Below the pieces are notes generated by a model. It searched no databases and was not told the origin of the DNA. It saw only the letters and a program-made list of their open reading frames with translations. From positions 198,036,403 to 198,100,402 of the forward strand of contig NC_088201.1 in assembly GCF_037126465.1 (NCBI RefSeq): DNA of 64,000 bases, in the 5' to 3' direction. This DNA is from Ornithodoros turicata. Its lineage: Eukaryota; Arthropoda; Arachnida; Ixodida; Argasidae. Both the position numbers and the translations under genes were made by a program. Each line of letters starts with the position of its first letter. The stretch's first letter is position 1. Positions 34,089 to 44,753 of the stretch are shown here, one piece after another.

Positions 34089-34665
34089 ATGTCAAGCGAC
34101 GACGCGGCCCTGTATCTGAAGCCACAATCGCTCTTCGCCATCACGATTTTCGCCGCGCAAGGTGTGTAATCAATATAACTGTGAAATAATATGTTCGGCT
34201 GTGCCATACATTGTCATTGTAGATTTCACTCCATTTACAGGCAATCTGACCAAAGACAGGGAGATAGAACGCAAGATGAAACTGTGAACGACTTTGTGCA
34301 GACGGTGTGTATATGTCTTGACATCTACTGCACATGGCTATTCTGGCATCGTGTTTTCTGAAAAGATATTTCTTGCAGATTAGGCGTGTATGGCGCAACG
34401 TGCACCAGGAAGAAAGACGCAAGTGTTGTGTTCAATGTGGCGGAGACTCATATGCACGTTATTATAAGATTTGCAAATGCTTTCAGAAAGACAAGTTGGA
34501 CCGGAAGTGAGAATCTATGTGCTTTTTTTTTTCATTGTTGTTCATCGTCCGATCATTGCGAATTTTGTGCCTGCGTGAGACGAATGCTCAGGTGTGTTGA
34601 TGATGAGTGGGGATGCTTTCAGAGGTACGTACTCGTGAGTGGTGAATAAAGTGATTTCTTGCTGC
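34089..34665 (+). CDS. Candidate small spliced gene, unknown
   Basis: ATG at 34089 opens MSSDDAALYLKPQSLFAITI to a GTGTGT donor at 34162. Acceptor-like CATTTACAG at about 34240 precedes GNLTKDREIERKMKL, then an in-phase TGA unless a further splice removes it. CTTGCAG at 34378 precedes a frame with RVWRNVHQEERRKCCVQC and YYKICKCFQKDKLDRK. AATAAA lies at 34645-34650. The preceding GC-rich promoter-like DNA supports a real transcript, but the exon phasing does not resolve cleanly and I recognise no family. Confidence 0.3.
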
Positions 34666-36129
34666 TATATCTACTGTTTCGCGTGGGTTTTTGCGGGTTC
34701 TCATCTCCCCCAGACATGAGGTGCTTACTTCGCAGAACATTTCAGAAAACATGTAGACAGCGACGGGGAGGGGCGGTGAATAGCTTGCCGTTGCTGGCCA
34801 CACAGCAGCATTTTCAAAATTGCCATAACCAGCATCAATGCAACTATTGTGCACCATGAGCATTAAGGCAGCTCTCATGTTAGCATCAGCGTCAGAGAGG
34901 CTCTAGTGTTAACATGAGCCTGAACAGCTCTGTTAATATTAGTATCAGAGCAGCTCCACGTGTTAACATGAGCATTAAGACCCCCCATCAAGAGAGTGTT
35001 CCCAATCACATCAAACCTGATATCACTTGTCAATAGGGAACACACCCATAAACGTGTGTTACCACGGCAGTGTCTCTGCTACTCTGGTTACATGCTATGT
35101 AGCACAATGTGGCTTAACCTTGTTCTCTACACGACCTGCATATTTTTGTCTCCAATCTGCTAAAAATGCTTATAAACCCAGCATATGTATAAGCTCCTCG
35201 CTGCTGTGGTACTATTGTAGTTTCCTATCTTACTTTTGATTCATTCTAGTCGAGAGAATTTTTTTGAAAAGCTGCCTTACTGTACTCAGTCAGTGCACCA
35301 ATAAACGTTGAAGCTGAACCACATATTTGCATCATGGTATTGCTCAAAGTATATACACCTAGCATAACATAAGAAACGTCCCAACAAGGTACCAGATCAT
35401 GTCTCTGAAAGACATCCCAGTGACATGATATGGATGCTTGTTTTAACATCCATGGGATGTCCACTCTGACATCATCGGGAGGATTGTGGACGTCCACAGG
35501 TAGTCCACATATCCTGGTAAGAATGTCTTGCAGTCAACCAGGGGACATTTATGGTTTACTGGGATTGTGCACCGCTTTGATAATTAAAAAGTAAAACGGA
35601 ACACACACACGCATAATGCGCTTCCCAACTCATATTCGAGGCTCCGGGATTTGCCGCTCCACATTTTCGGTCCCGTCAACGGATTTGAAACTCGCGAGGG
35701 TGCTTGCACATGGTCTTGCTAGTTTTGTAGCTTTTCGTTCATAATTTTCGCTGGACGTTTGCGTGGGCATAGCACGAGTGCCACTCTGTTTGTGAAATAC
35801 AAGTCGCTGACGAAGCAAAATCACAGTGGGAAGCGATCACCGTGCAGATAACGTGAAGGAGGCATTACGGGACTGAAGCTTTCGATACCGTAACGGACAA
35901 ACAGCTGATGCAGGTAAATGGATCTCTGATTTCGTTGTATTGCATGCGTCTTCTGCGCTTCTTTGCACAATGAATACAGGGACAGTTGTGCTGTGTGAGG
36001 AACAGTGTGTGTCCAAGGGTATACGCTTGATGCTTGATGTGCTTTCGGAATACTTTGTCGTTGAAGATACTTGATAACGTGCTGTGTGACGTTCGCCACC
36101 AGCACAAAAGTGCACATGCACGTCGGTCG
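34666..36129. other. No gene; short repeats
   Basis: 34855-34985 holds about four loosely repeated units sharing GTTAACATGAGCAT and CAGCTC. 35380-35510 has several short inverted words such as GATGTCC and GACATC. No coding match. Confidence 0.45.
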
Positions 36130-36131
36130 TA

Positions 36132-36617
36132 CAGGGTCGGCCACACTTAAAAGTATCGTGGGAGCGCATGACCTGCAAGTACGCCAGCGCCACGTAACGG
36201 ATGCTCCTGGGTTTGAGACCTCGCGCCTAGCGAATGTCCGCCACCTCCCGGTTGGGTCCGTCATTGCTCTCGTAACACTGGCGGGCGGGGAGACCCAGCG
36301 AGGGGAGATCCACCTGCTGTTGCTATTCAATCTCTGCTGGCGATGTTTTGATCAGTGCGTGGCGCGGCGTAATATTTTACTTTTACTTCTCGATTCCGAT
36401 AAGACAGATATTACGTCGAGCCACGCACTGATCGAAACATCGATAGAATATCAACAGCAGGTGGGTCAGCCCGCTACGAGAGCAATGACGGACCCAACCG
36501 AGAGGTGGCGGACGTTCGTCAGGCGCGTGGTCTCAAACCCAGGAGCATCCGTTGCGCGGCACTGGCATACTTGCAGGTCATGCGCTCCCGCGATACTTTT
36601 AAGTGTGGCCGACCCTG
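36132..36617. mobile_element. Near-palindromic mariner-like MITE, 486 bp
   Basis: TIRs start CAGGGTCGGCCACACTT and end with the exact complement, flanked by TA (36130-36131 and 36618-36619). Homology between arms extends about 230 nt inward (for example GGAGCGCATGACCTGCAAGT and its complement), leaving a short AT-rich centre near 36385. Noncoding; its RNA would fold into a long hairpin. Confidence 0.9.
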
Positions 36618-36796
36618 TACAAACGCACCGGCTTAGAATATCTTGAAACAGTGTCGCCTCTGCCTGCATGTTGCTGTGTCATTGAACATACAAATCATTT
36701 GTTTTTTCTTCCCCCCGTTTTTCGAATGTGCTTGTCTGCCTGTACAAAAAAGTAGAGAACTCCGACTTAACATAACAAAATAACAAGTTTTACTCA

Positions 36797-36830
36797 GACG
36801 TTTCGTCCGTCATGCGACGGACATCATCAG
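36797..36830 (-). ncRNA. Hammerhead ribozyme-like core
   Basis: On the minus strand: CTGATGA (36830-36824), T, stem II GTCCGTC / GACGGAC with a GCAT loop (36822-36805, 7 perfect pairs), then GAAA (36804-36801) and CGTC. This is the conserved hammerhead core layout, and Penelope-like elements are known to carry minimal hammerheads in their terminal repeats. I could not pair a full stem I or find the cleavage-site UH and stem III partner in this truncated copy. Confidence 0.65.
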
Positions 36831-36854
36831 TGCCAAACTGAATGAGAGATTATA

Positions 36855-37328
36855 CAACCGGTCGCTATTTAAGGAGATGGGAGTATTGTTCGGGAAGGGG
36901 GCCACGGTTTATGTTACAGACCGAGTGGTCACCACGTATGTGCCAAGACTCTAGAAGCTTCCTGGGTCCCCATCTTTGTTCGCGAGCCAAGGTCACCGCG
37001 TTGTCGAAGTCGAAACAATGTCACGTGTCCCAACAATGCTCTGTAAGCTCCGTCTTGAACCGTGTGGCGTTGGTCGCGCTCTTTATCTCCTCTCTATGTT
37101 TTTTGAAACGAGTATTCCGTTTTCTGCCCTGTCTCGCCAATGTAGCATGTGTCACAGTCTTGGCAGTGTACTTTGTAGACTGCTCCAGATTGGTCTTCCG
37201 GGGGGACGGGGTCCTTCGGTTTCAATATGACACTTCGAAGTTTAACATGCAGTTTGAACGTAGTCCTGGTATCCAACGGCAGTAAAGCCCGGCGGATAGA
37301 TTCAGCAACGCCTTTGACATAGGGGATG
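36855..37328 (-). pseudogene. Penelope GIY-YIG endonuclease fragment
   Basis: The minus strand reads VIPYVKGVAESIRRALLPL, then KPKDPVPPEDQSGAVYKVHC and CDTCYIGETGQ, the GIY-YIG core. After frameshifts comes a C-terminal block with SWHI-like and GPLPEQYSHLL text. The nuclease nicks target DNA to prime reverse transcription. The RT part is missing and the frame is broken. Confidence 0.85.
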
Positions 37329-37462
37329 ACAACGCGTGTCTGGCGGGTGCGGTTCCCGTCGCGCGCATATCATCGTCATCATGTATTTCTCTCTCTCCCG
37401 TCGCGCGCAAGTAAAACTTGTTATTTTGTTATGTTAAGTCGGAGTTCTCTACTTTTTTGTCC

Positions 37463-38729
37463 AGTAATGTCATCTCCCGGCTTTTGGAGTATTTTTGCGT
37501 CTGCCTGTGGCCAGCCTTTCCATTATTCAGGTGAGAGGCAGAGTGGTTGGAGAATTTGCGCAGTTCAACGCTGGACGGAATTTTCACATCATGTCTGATT
37601 TTTGCATAATACAGTTGCTAGAATAGGAAAATATTATTGTGAAGATTGAGTGATTCATCATGTTGACTGCTTCGCGCCCAGAATGCAAGACTTGGGAGTT
37701 ATGTGCCACTACAAGCTCGATCAGAGTATCTCAACGTATAGAATATCTCTCCAATATTGAATACCTGTCGAGAAAATGCAGGCAAGCTTCCCCCTCGACT
37801 TCACAGGATGTGTGTACTTCACTCTGGTGTATTTCATGGAAGTGACACATGACAGTACTCTTTTACTACTACTTGGAATGGCGCCTGCATCCCTGCAGCT
37901 CCCATACATCTCTTCCCGTATCCCTGCACCTCTTTTTCCTGAGGTGGTTGGATCCTCTGATGTTCCCCACACGGTTAGCATTTTGTGTTTGTATTATTGT
38001 ATTTGTCCTTTGCATAATTTGGTGTCACACCCTCATGGCAGTGGATACAGCTGCGCGATTCCACGCGAAACGATCCAACGGACCTGCTTGGCCCTCACAA
38101 AACCATCACGGAATTTTACGAATATTTTTTGGCAGTTCCTAATAGTGCGATTCGACACACCACGAAACGTTTCTTCCCAGATCTCAATGTGGCGGGTGCT
38201 AGACACACGCGAAGGTCGCAGCGTTGGCGAAAACCGTGCTTCGCGTGAACGGTAGCCGCGGCTCATAGAAAGCAGCTAGAAGTGTGCGGTGTGCGGTGCT
38301 GGTGTACACAGGCCTGAAGTTTCGCAATTTTCCTCCTATTTCGCGATTTTATTGTTTTTTTAAAATCAAATCACTAAATTTTGATGAATTTTTTTTGTTC
38401 AAAGGTCTCTTGGAATACTTCTACGGGAAAAATCGCAAGACACGTAACGTTCGTATTTATTGCCGGAAAAATAGGGAAAGTATGCGCTTTTTGCAAAATT
38501 CGCTACAATCAAGCGTAAAATACGCAGTGAAGAGGTCAGAAGAGTTTTGTGGAACCAATGCAGTTTTCTAGATCCAGCTTTCTTGTACAATATATACAAA
38601 TATATCGAGTGTGTTCTTCTGGATACAAGAGAAAACTTTAGTTAGAGTCACTTTGCAGCAGGTACACTGCAGGTGCAGCACCGGTAAAGGCTTATCCAGC
38701 GTTTTCTAACGCGTACAGTGTCTGTCCAA
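37463..38729. other. No gene recognised
   Basis: Only short frames. 38330-38420 is T-rich. Nothing else supported. Confidence 0.45.
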
Positions 38730-38957
38730 CTATTCCTTGAGGACACGAAATCGCTTCGTGCCGTAGCCAAAAGATGTCTGTGCGGCCAACACTTCGAACC
38801 CGCTCACCGCTATAAAGCTGTGGTACGTCCTTGTTCCGGGTACATCGATAGCTCGGCTGCAACGCTGCGCTAGCTCCTCTTGCTCAGCAGTGATGGCTAC
38901 TTTTTGTACCCAGCCAGTTTCTCCCACGTAGCATGCACTGCATTGTTCCCATTCCAA
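38730..38957 (-). pseudogene. Penelope GIY-YIG relic (minus)
   Basis: The frame contains LEWEQCSACYVGETGWVQK, the GIY-YIG core after the tyrosine pair, then diverged text. It matches the plus-strand copy 90 bp away at the DNA level (GAACAATGCAGTGC, GGGAGAAACTGG). Confidence 0.65.
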
Positions 38958-38972
38958 CCTGTATGCTCGACA

Positions 38973-39158
38973 CGTTCTGTGCGGTGATTCACTGCCGGTG
39001 GTGTTGATATCTATTGATATCTGTGGCTTTGATACATATAACCATGGTTAGAATATGAACAATGCAGTGCCTGCCACTTGGGAGAAACTGGACGAAGGAA
39101 AGCCACAAGAGTGAAAGAACATCAGCAACAGATATCAAAACCACCGGCAGTGAATCAC
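38973..39158. repeat. 34-bp inverted repeat joining two Penelope relics
   Basis: GTGCGGTGATTCACTGCCGG at 38973 continues to 39006 and is repeated inverted at 39125-39158, one mismatch in the overlap. It links the minus and plus GIY-YIG relics head to head. Confidence 0.85.
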
Positions 39159-39350
39159 CGCACAGAACTTGTCGAGCACGTGCTAAAAACAGGCCATTCT
39201 TTTCATTTTCACAATGCAAAGACCGTGCCACGCGAGCATAGATGGGGGAGTAAGAATTTTTGGAATCTTGGCACATTCACCGTGATGATAATGCATGTAA
39301 CAGTCACAAAGGGCCACCACCTGGTTGCTACAAGGTCATGACTAAGCTAT
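39045..39350 (+). pseudogene. Penelope GIY-YIG relic (plus)
   Basis: Starts with the GAACAATGCAGTGCCTGCCA block. The frame MGETGRRKATRVKEHQQQI then HRTELVEHVLKTGHSFHF and NAKTVPREHRWG is the GIY-YIG C-terminal half of a Penelope-like element. The RT is missing. Confidence 0.8.
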
Positions 39351-39499
39351 AAGTAGAACTCGGATGGCGTACCGTTCTTGTTTCATTCTGATGATGGTGC
39401 CCGAATAGGCATCGACACGCATTGCATATTACATTTTATTTCATTTAAAGGGACTATCGCATCCGGAGACTTGGGTAGGTAATGGTTATGAGAGTGCTT

Positions 39500-40099
39500 C
39501 CCAGGCAGAAATCAGGACTGGTTCCCGAATGGTCCCCAAGTGGTTCCATTTGCCGTTGAATGGTCCTAGATGGGTCCCCAAGTGGTATTAATGGTCCCAC
39601 TCTGGCTTTAAGCGGGTTCCATTCTGGTCCCAGATGGATCCCCAAGTGGCGTTAGTGGTCCCATTCTGGCTTTTAGCGGGTTCCATTCTGGACCCAGATG
39701 GGTCCCAAAGTGGCGCAGTGTTCCCACTCTGGCTTTAAGCGGGTTCCATTCTGGGCTCAGATGGTTCCAGCTGGAGACTCACAGGTACCATTTTGTTCCC
39801 AGAATGGTCACTTGAGATTCCAAGTTGGGCAGCTCCACAGCTTCCCCCTTTGAGATTTCATCTTATCCACACTTGCCATATATCCTTCTGGTTTTGTTTG
39901 ATCTATTACTCTGATCTATTTTAGCACATGCATGATCTCTTTTTATTGCTGTTTATCCAGGTGCGCGCGTGTGCGATCAAATATATGCTGTATCCCTGTA
40001 ACTCCAATAACCGTCTGGGACCATTACCAGAGTGGGGCCAGAGAGGGACCGGTTCGTTAAACCATTTTGAAATGGTCCCATTCCAGATTTCTGCCTGGG
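39500..40099. mobile_element. TIR element with internal tandem repeats, 600 bp
   Basis: Ends are CCCAGGCAGAAATC (left) and its complement (right, 40086-40099). Between about 39590 and 39780 is a roughly 65-bp tandem repeat of about three units (TCTGGCTTTAAGCGGGTTCC). TGGTCCCA-type words recur near both ends. No coding content; superfamily unclear because no target duplication is obvious. Confidence 0.7.
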
Positions 40100-40383
40100 T
40101 TGGCATCATGCGACAATCGATTTCACCGATTTTTACTGCTGGGAAATGTTTGAGTTTCAAATAAGCGAGCTTTTTCGATCAGCAGAACCTCTGATGACAT
40201 CATTCTGACGTTAGAGCCAAGAGGACCAATGCGAGCGCGGCGCGGCGCGCCGCCGGCGCCGTTCCCCTATTTTCTCTCGGAGACATCGTCTGCTTTGGAG
40301 ATGGCGTCGTGCATGGCTACGTGTATGAAGCAACATATTTCTTCGAAAGTGCTGTGAATTTCGCTCGGTGGTGAAATTGCAAC

Positions 40384-40699
40384 ATGTCGTTGAGTCCGGG
40401 AACGCGTCGTGGTGTTCCTGACGGCAAAAAATCGTCTGGGGCGAACTCAGAAATGTCATTTCACGAGCCCATGGGCAGGGACGCCAAACGAAAGTTCGAC
40501 GCAGCAATCGCCGTCAGGCTTCTTGTCGTGGCAGAAGAAGTGCACGTTCGGCACGTTTGTTCCTCGCATTTTGCTGACGAAGCGTACGTAGAGGTGGACC
40601 TATTGCAATCCCGTATGGGAGTGTCAGCAAAATGCAAGAGACTAAAGCCCTATGCTGTGCCTACATTGTTCCATGAGCAAATGGACACCACCGACGTAC
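40384..40699 (+). pseudogene. THAP-domain first exon with lost cysteines
   Basis: The 105-codon frame from ATG 40384 ends at a GTAAGG donor (40700) after TTDVPG. It matches THAP in MSFHEPMGRDAKRKFD, VCSSHFADEAYVEV and the closing KRLKPYAVPTLF box. Where THAP has its first cysteine pair (C-V-P-x-C type) it reads GVPDG; each glycine codon is one T-to-G change from a cysteine codon. The central Trp is also missing. THAP domains bind DNA through zinc; this one should not coordinate it normally. A GC-rich, promoter-like stretch precedes it (40210-40280). It may belong to a P-like transposon or a domesticated gene. Confidence 0.6.
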
Positions 40700-40803
40700 C
40701 GGGTAAGGAGGTAAGCATTTGTTTCCAGTTTTTTTTTCCGAATGTACATCGGAAAATGAACGCGGCCGGCAAGGATGTACGAGACCCCCTTAGGCCCCAC
40801 TAG

Positions 40804-42140
40804 TACCTCACTTAATTTTTTGACGATATCCCTCTAACTTTTCCGGTTGCGAAACAAAACTTACCAGATTATCTATCATTTATGAATTAAAGGTATTAAG
40901 GTTTAAGAAAAAGTTTAACCCATCTTTCTTTGCTCACGTAACCCAGCATGAACTCACGATCATTTTTGTGAGCAAGAGAGAGCCACGGAGGCAGCTTTCC
41001 AACAGAATAGCCCCATTCGGCATTACACTTTTATGCATCATATTGTCCAACATAAAATGCTCAATTTTTATCACAGGTGGAGGGAAGCAGCTTGATGGTA
41101 ATGGTAGCAACAATCTGCTTTAGCTGGTGAGGTGAGTATGACAAGCTTCTATTTATTAGGAAGGTTTAATATCTGTGTCGTACACTGGAGGAATTGAATT
41201 CTGAGTCAGAGTGAACGTTCACGTTGTGAAACCGGCAGCTCATGCAGAGTATCAGCCACTACTAGTGATATATATTGCTCACATACTGTGACAGCTTGAT
41301 GTTGTTATATAGTGAATTATTATTTTTAGGTTCTAGAAGTGAGGCTTCCACCTGCGTCATACACTGAACGAGCCAGTGAAACTAAAGTAAAAAAGGCCCT
41401 TTCGAGGGCCACCACATGTTTTATGCAGAGACAAACACTGCGTTATATGAACCCTCCAATACGCACATTATCGTTTTTGGTTCAGCTGCAAACACTTTTC
41501 TGAATTGTGTTTGTGATTTTAATGAACTTCTCTAAAATGCAATTTTAGTAACTGGCTACGAATGGCGTCTAATGAACCATATGCGCACCTTTGACTTTTA
41601 GTACAATTTCAGTTAATGTTGCAGTGCGCAGAGGACACTCCAAGGGTTCAAGAATATGGTGGTATTGGACATTGATATGTGTATGATAGTAAGTTTTATT
41701 TTATTATTTTTTTTGCTTACTCTAAATTTTTTTCTTGTTTCAGCACATCAAGCTTCAAGTACCAGTGCTTGTCCTCGTCGTGTGATAACGTTGGTTTGTA
41801 TTCCAGAATGATTTGCAATGAAAATTATCTACAGATTCCACTGTACTTGAAGTATCTGACTACAAGTCTGCACTGCTTGTGAGACATATTTGTTGGACTG
41901 TTACGAAGGATTAAAACTTCCGAAACGGTCAGTGCATGCACATATGACTAACACTATGACCAGTATAACAGCTCAATAATTTGTGACTTCACACTGCAAC
42001 ATTTCTTCACCACATATCATTATGAAAAGCAGGAATCATCAAATAAATTTTAATAAGTTATTGTTAAACAAACCTGACATGATATGGTAAAACATCAAAC
42101 GCATCGCCGGTACAACCAAGGAGAAGGAGTCAATAGGCGA
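40804..42140. other. No further exon recognised
   Basis: If the THAP gene continues here I cannot identify its exons. A CTTGTTTCAG acceptor-like site at about 41743 leads into a short unrecognised frame. The histone-like stem-loop at 41395 is listed separately. Confidence 0.4.
41395..41410 (+). promoter_or_regulatory. Histone-like 3' stem-loop downstream of THAP exon
   Basis: GGCCCTTTCGAGGGCC has the full 6-bp histone stem; the loop is TTCG instead of TTTC. The 3' flank ACCACATG matches the histone type, the 5' flank is A-rich (GTAAAAAA), and a purine-rich GCAGAGACAAAC follows about 17 nt later, where a histone downstream element would be. Confidence 0.5.
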
Positions 42141-42399
42141 TTTTAGATATTGCCCTTGTGCTCCGCACGGGGGCCCTCCGTCGCCAAAGTCACGCGCATC
42201 GCGCAATGCATCGTGGGAAATGGTTTACATTCGTGCTTGCCTGCCTGCTGCTCGAAGGAAGGAGGGAACACCGAAACCGTTTGCGCTTTTCTTCTTCTGT
42301 CTGACTCATTCAAACTAAATCCCAAGGTGCAGTGGGGCATTCGCAGCACGGCGCTCTCTGGCGGGCCATCCATGCAATTTCTGAAATCGTCTATAGGTT

Positions 42400-43840
42400 G
42401 TGTGTCCGTTGACGGCAAAGTGGTGTCTGGCAAGTCGCTAGCAGACGCATTTACTTCGTTTTTCGTTAATTTGACAGAGTCACAAGTTCCATCCTCGGAA
42501 ATTACTTTACACTCTAATATAAGGAAATCCTTAGTTTTGGAACCCCCTACATCCACGGAGGTCATCTCTGTTTTTACTTCTGCTAATAACAGTAAGAGTA
42601 TAGATTTTGATGGGCTCCAACTGATACCGCTAAAGTACGTCATCGATATTTTAGCTCCATATCTTACACATTCCTTGAACATGATATTAGTAACTGGTGT
42701 ATTTCCTGAAAGCATGCAAATTGCGATAGTGTCCCTAATACACAAAGGCGGAGAGAAGGATAATATGACCAATTAGAGACCGGTCTCTATACTTCCCATT
42801 TTCTCAAAAGGTTTAGAGAAGATAATTCATAAACGGCTAATGTTTTTTTTTTTTTGACAAACATAAGTTGCTATCTGACGCCCAGCATGGCTTTAGGAAA
42901 GGTAATCCAACCGAGTTAGCCTTACTGAATCTAAAGGAAACCATTTTCGGTAATTTTGAGAGAAAACGCATCGTGCTGGGAATGTTTATAGATTTCTCGA
43001 AGGCATTTGACCGTATTGACCATGATATATTACCAAAGAAGACTGTTATATTGATACGGAGTTAGAGGAAATCCACTTGAACTTTTTCGAACATGTCTAA
43101 GCAATCGAAAAGTGCAAATTGACTGTGCAATTTCGGACCTCCAAAGGGTAACTGTTGGTGTGCATCAGGGTAGAATCTTAGGCCCCCTTTTATTTAATTT
43201 ATATGTCTTAACGATATTGTTAATATCGATAGTGTAGCGTCTTTCGTTATTTATGCTGACGATGTGAGTATTCTCCTATCAGGGTGTAAAGCAAATGAAT
43301 TAATACAAAAGGGCAACGTCATTCTTGAACACCTCCAGTCGTGGGCCTCCAAAAGTAAATTCACATTAAACACCAATAAGACAAAAGCTATGATATTCCG
43401 ACCGACTAACAAACGGGTGGAATGTGACGCCCGACTTACTATTAGCTCAAAGTGTATAGATAATCATGAGTAACTTCGAACTCTTAGGCGTAGATTTTTC
43501 CGACACTATGTCTTGGGATTACCACTACCAACACGTACAACCTAAAATTTCCTCAGTGGTTGGAATCTTTTATAGGTATTATTATCTACCTATGCAGGTT
43601 AAACTAACATAATATAATTCATTGTTCTTGTCTCATATTCAATATTGCCATCTAGTATGGGGTACGTCAAGTAAAAGGAACATACGCGCCTTGTTTCTTT
43701 TTCAGAAAAGGGCAGTTCGTGCGATCGTAAATGCTGAATATTATTCAAGCACAAAAGAAATTTTTCTTGACCTATCTCTCACTAAAATACCCGATATGTA
43801 TGAGTATCGTTTGATTATGACAAATACACGGTCCTAACTT
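42400..43840 (+). pseudogene. CR1/Jockey-like non-LTR RT
   Basis: RT blocks in order: PKVQWGIR upstream, GKSLADAFTSFFVNL, SKSIDFDGLQLIPLKYV, PESMQIAIVSLIHKGG, RPVSILPIFSKGLEKIIHKR, DAQHGFRKGNPTELALLNLK, GMFIDFSKAFDRIDHDIL, VGVHQGRILGPLLFNLY, SFVIYADDVSILLSG (catalytic pair intact), SKFTLNTNKTKAMIF, and HIQYCHLVWGTSS. Stops and frameshifts near 42770, 43060, 43210 and 43470 inactivate it. No N-terminal endonuclease is present, so it is 5'-truncated. 42140-42400 is unrelated repeat-like sequence. Confidence 0.85.
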
Positions 43841-44563
43841 CAGAACAATGCCCATTTCTGCAATCTAGTTGCACTTGTGAGGAATGACACTAACACATAT
43901 ACATTCGAGGCCCCGTTACCCTGGCAGGTTAGAAAACCGCGTACGAACCACGACCATCTCTATAATACACGACCATAACACTCGCCCGTTCGCCTATGGG
44001 ACTTCCGTCCGCGGCTCGAGGAGCGGAAGTGCCGTATTTACGCGCGGAGCACCCGCCAGGGGCGCCACCCGCCGTACCCAGAAGAGCGCCTGTTGTAGCT
44101 CAGCTGTGTGCGATATGAGTGGCCCTTGTGGTTAATTCTTCGTGCGTACATGTTTCTGTGTTGTCGAGGGTTCTCTGTGCATGTAGAGCTAACAGTTATG
44201 AAACTAAATACTCGGAAATGGGATGTGCTCTGAACCGTAAGGTGGCATGTAAAACTGAAACTCACGCGCTATATGCCGTACACCGTACATATAAACTTGG
44301 CAGCAGCACCTTGTGTGTTGGGCAATTTATCATGCGTTTATGATTGTATTGAGACGCAAGCGCGTTCTGAATTTAGGTTTCGCGTGAGAGGCGTTCCTTG
44401 TGACTCCTAAATAAAAATATACAAATATTGATAAAAATAAAAATATATGCTCCTAAAAATATACTGGCTCATGTCTTAAATATGCTGTGCATTTTACCTT
44501 TTGGGAAGAAGGGCGAGTTTAGGGCGCAGTGTTTGAGCTACCATGCAGGCGAATGCTGCTGTG
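43841..44563. other. No gene recognised
   Basis: Non-LTR 3' sequence then GC-rich and AT-rich stretches; AT-rich AATAAAAATATA near 44410. Confidence 0.4.
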
Positions 44564-44567
44564 ACTT

Positions 44568-44753
44568 TGTCGCGTGTTGAGTGAGGCCAGGAGACAAAAG
44601 GCGTCAAGTCGGACCGCTACTTTATTGACCGTTCTGGCCGGTCGCTCGAGTAGAAGAAGAAGTAACTAGCTCGCATCTCGCGAGCGCGAGATGGCAGCGC
44701 AGAAAAAGGGTCATGTGGCCAAAGGCGATGTTGGTGCAGCTAGTGCTGCTACA
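44568..44753 (-). repeat. 3' LTR of miniature Gypsy
   Basis: Read on the minus strand it starts TGTAGCAGCACTAGC and ends CACGCGACA. Contains the CTCGCGAGATGCGAGC-type inverted block. Confidence 0.95.

Larger units (their letters stand above)
36744..37462 (-). mobile_element. Penelope-like element, 5'-truncated with inverted tail
   Basis: A roughly 50-bp inverted repeat (GTAGAGAACTCCGACTTAAC at 36751 and its complement ending 37455) bounds a minus-strand Penelope 3' half. An inverted partial tail at the 5' end is a known habit of Penelope-like elements. The minus strand runs from GIY-YIG coding through a 3' UTR with a hammerhead-like core to the terminal AT-rich tail. Confidence 0.8.

Noticed and set aside
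35821..36330. 169-codon minus ORF and 191-codon plus ORF (36071-36646)
   Set aside because: Both lie in or across the palindromic MITE at 36132-36617; open frames arise from its inverted arms.
42143..42772. 209-codon minus-strand ORF
   Set aside because: Antisense of the non-LTR RT that has clear motifs on the plus strand.
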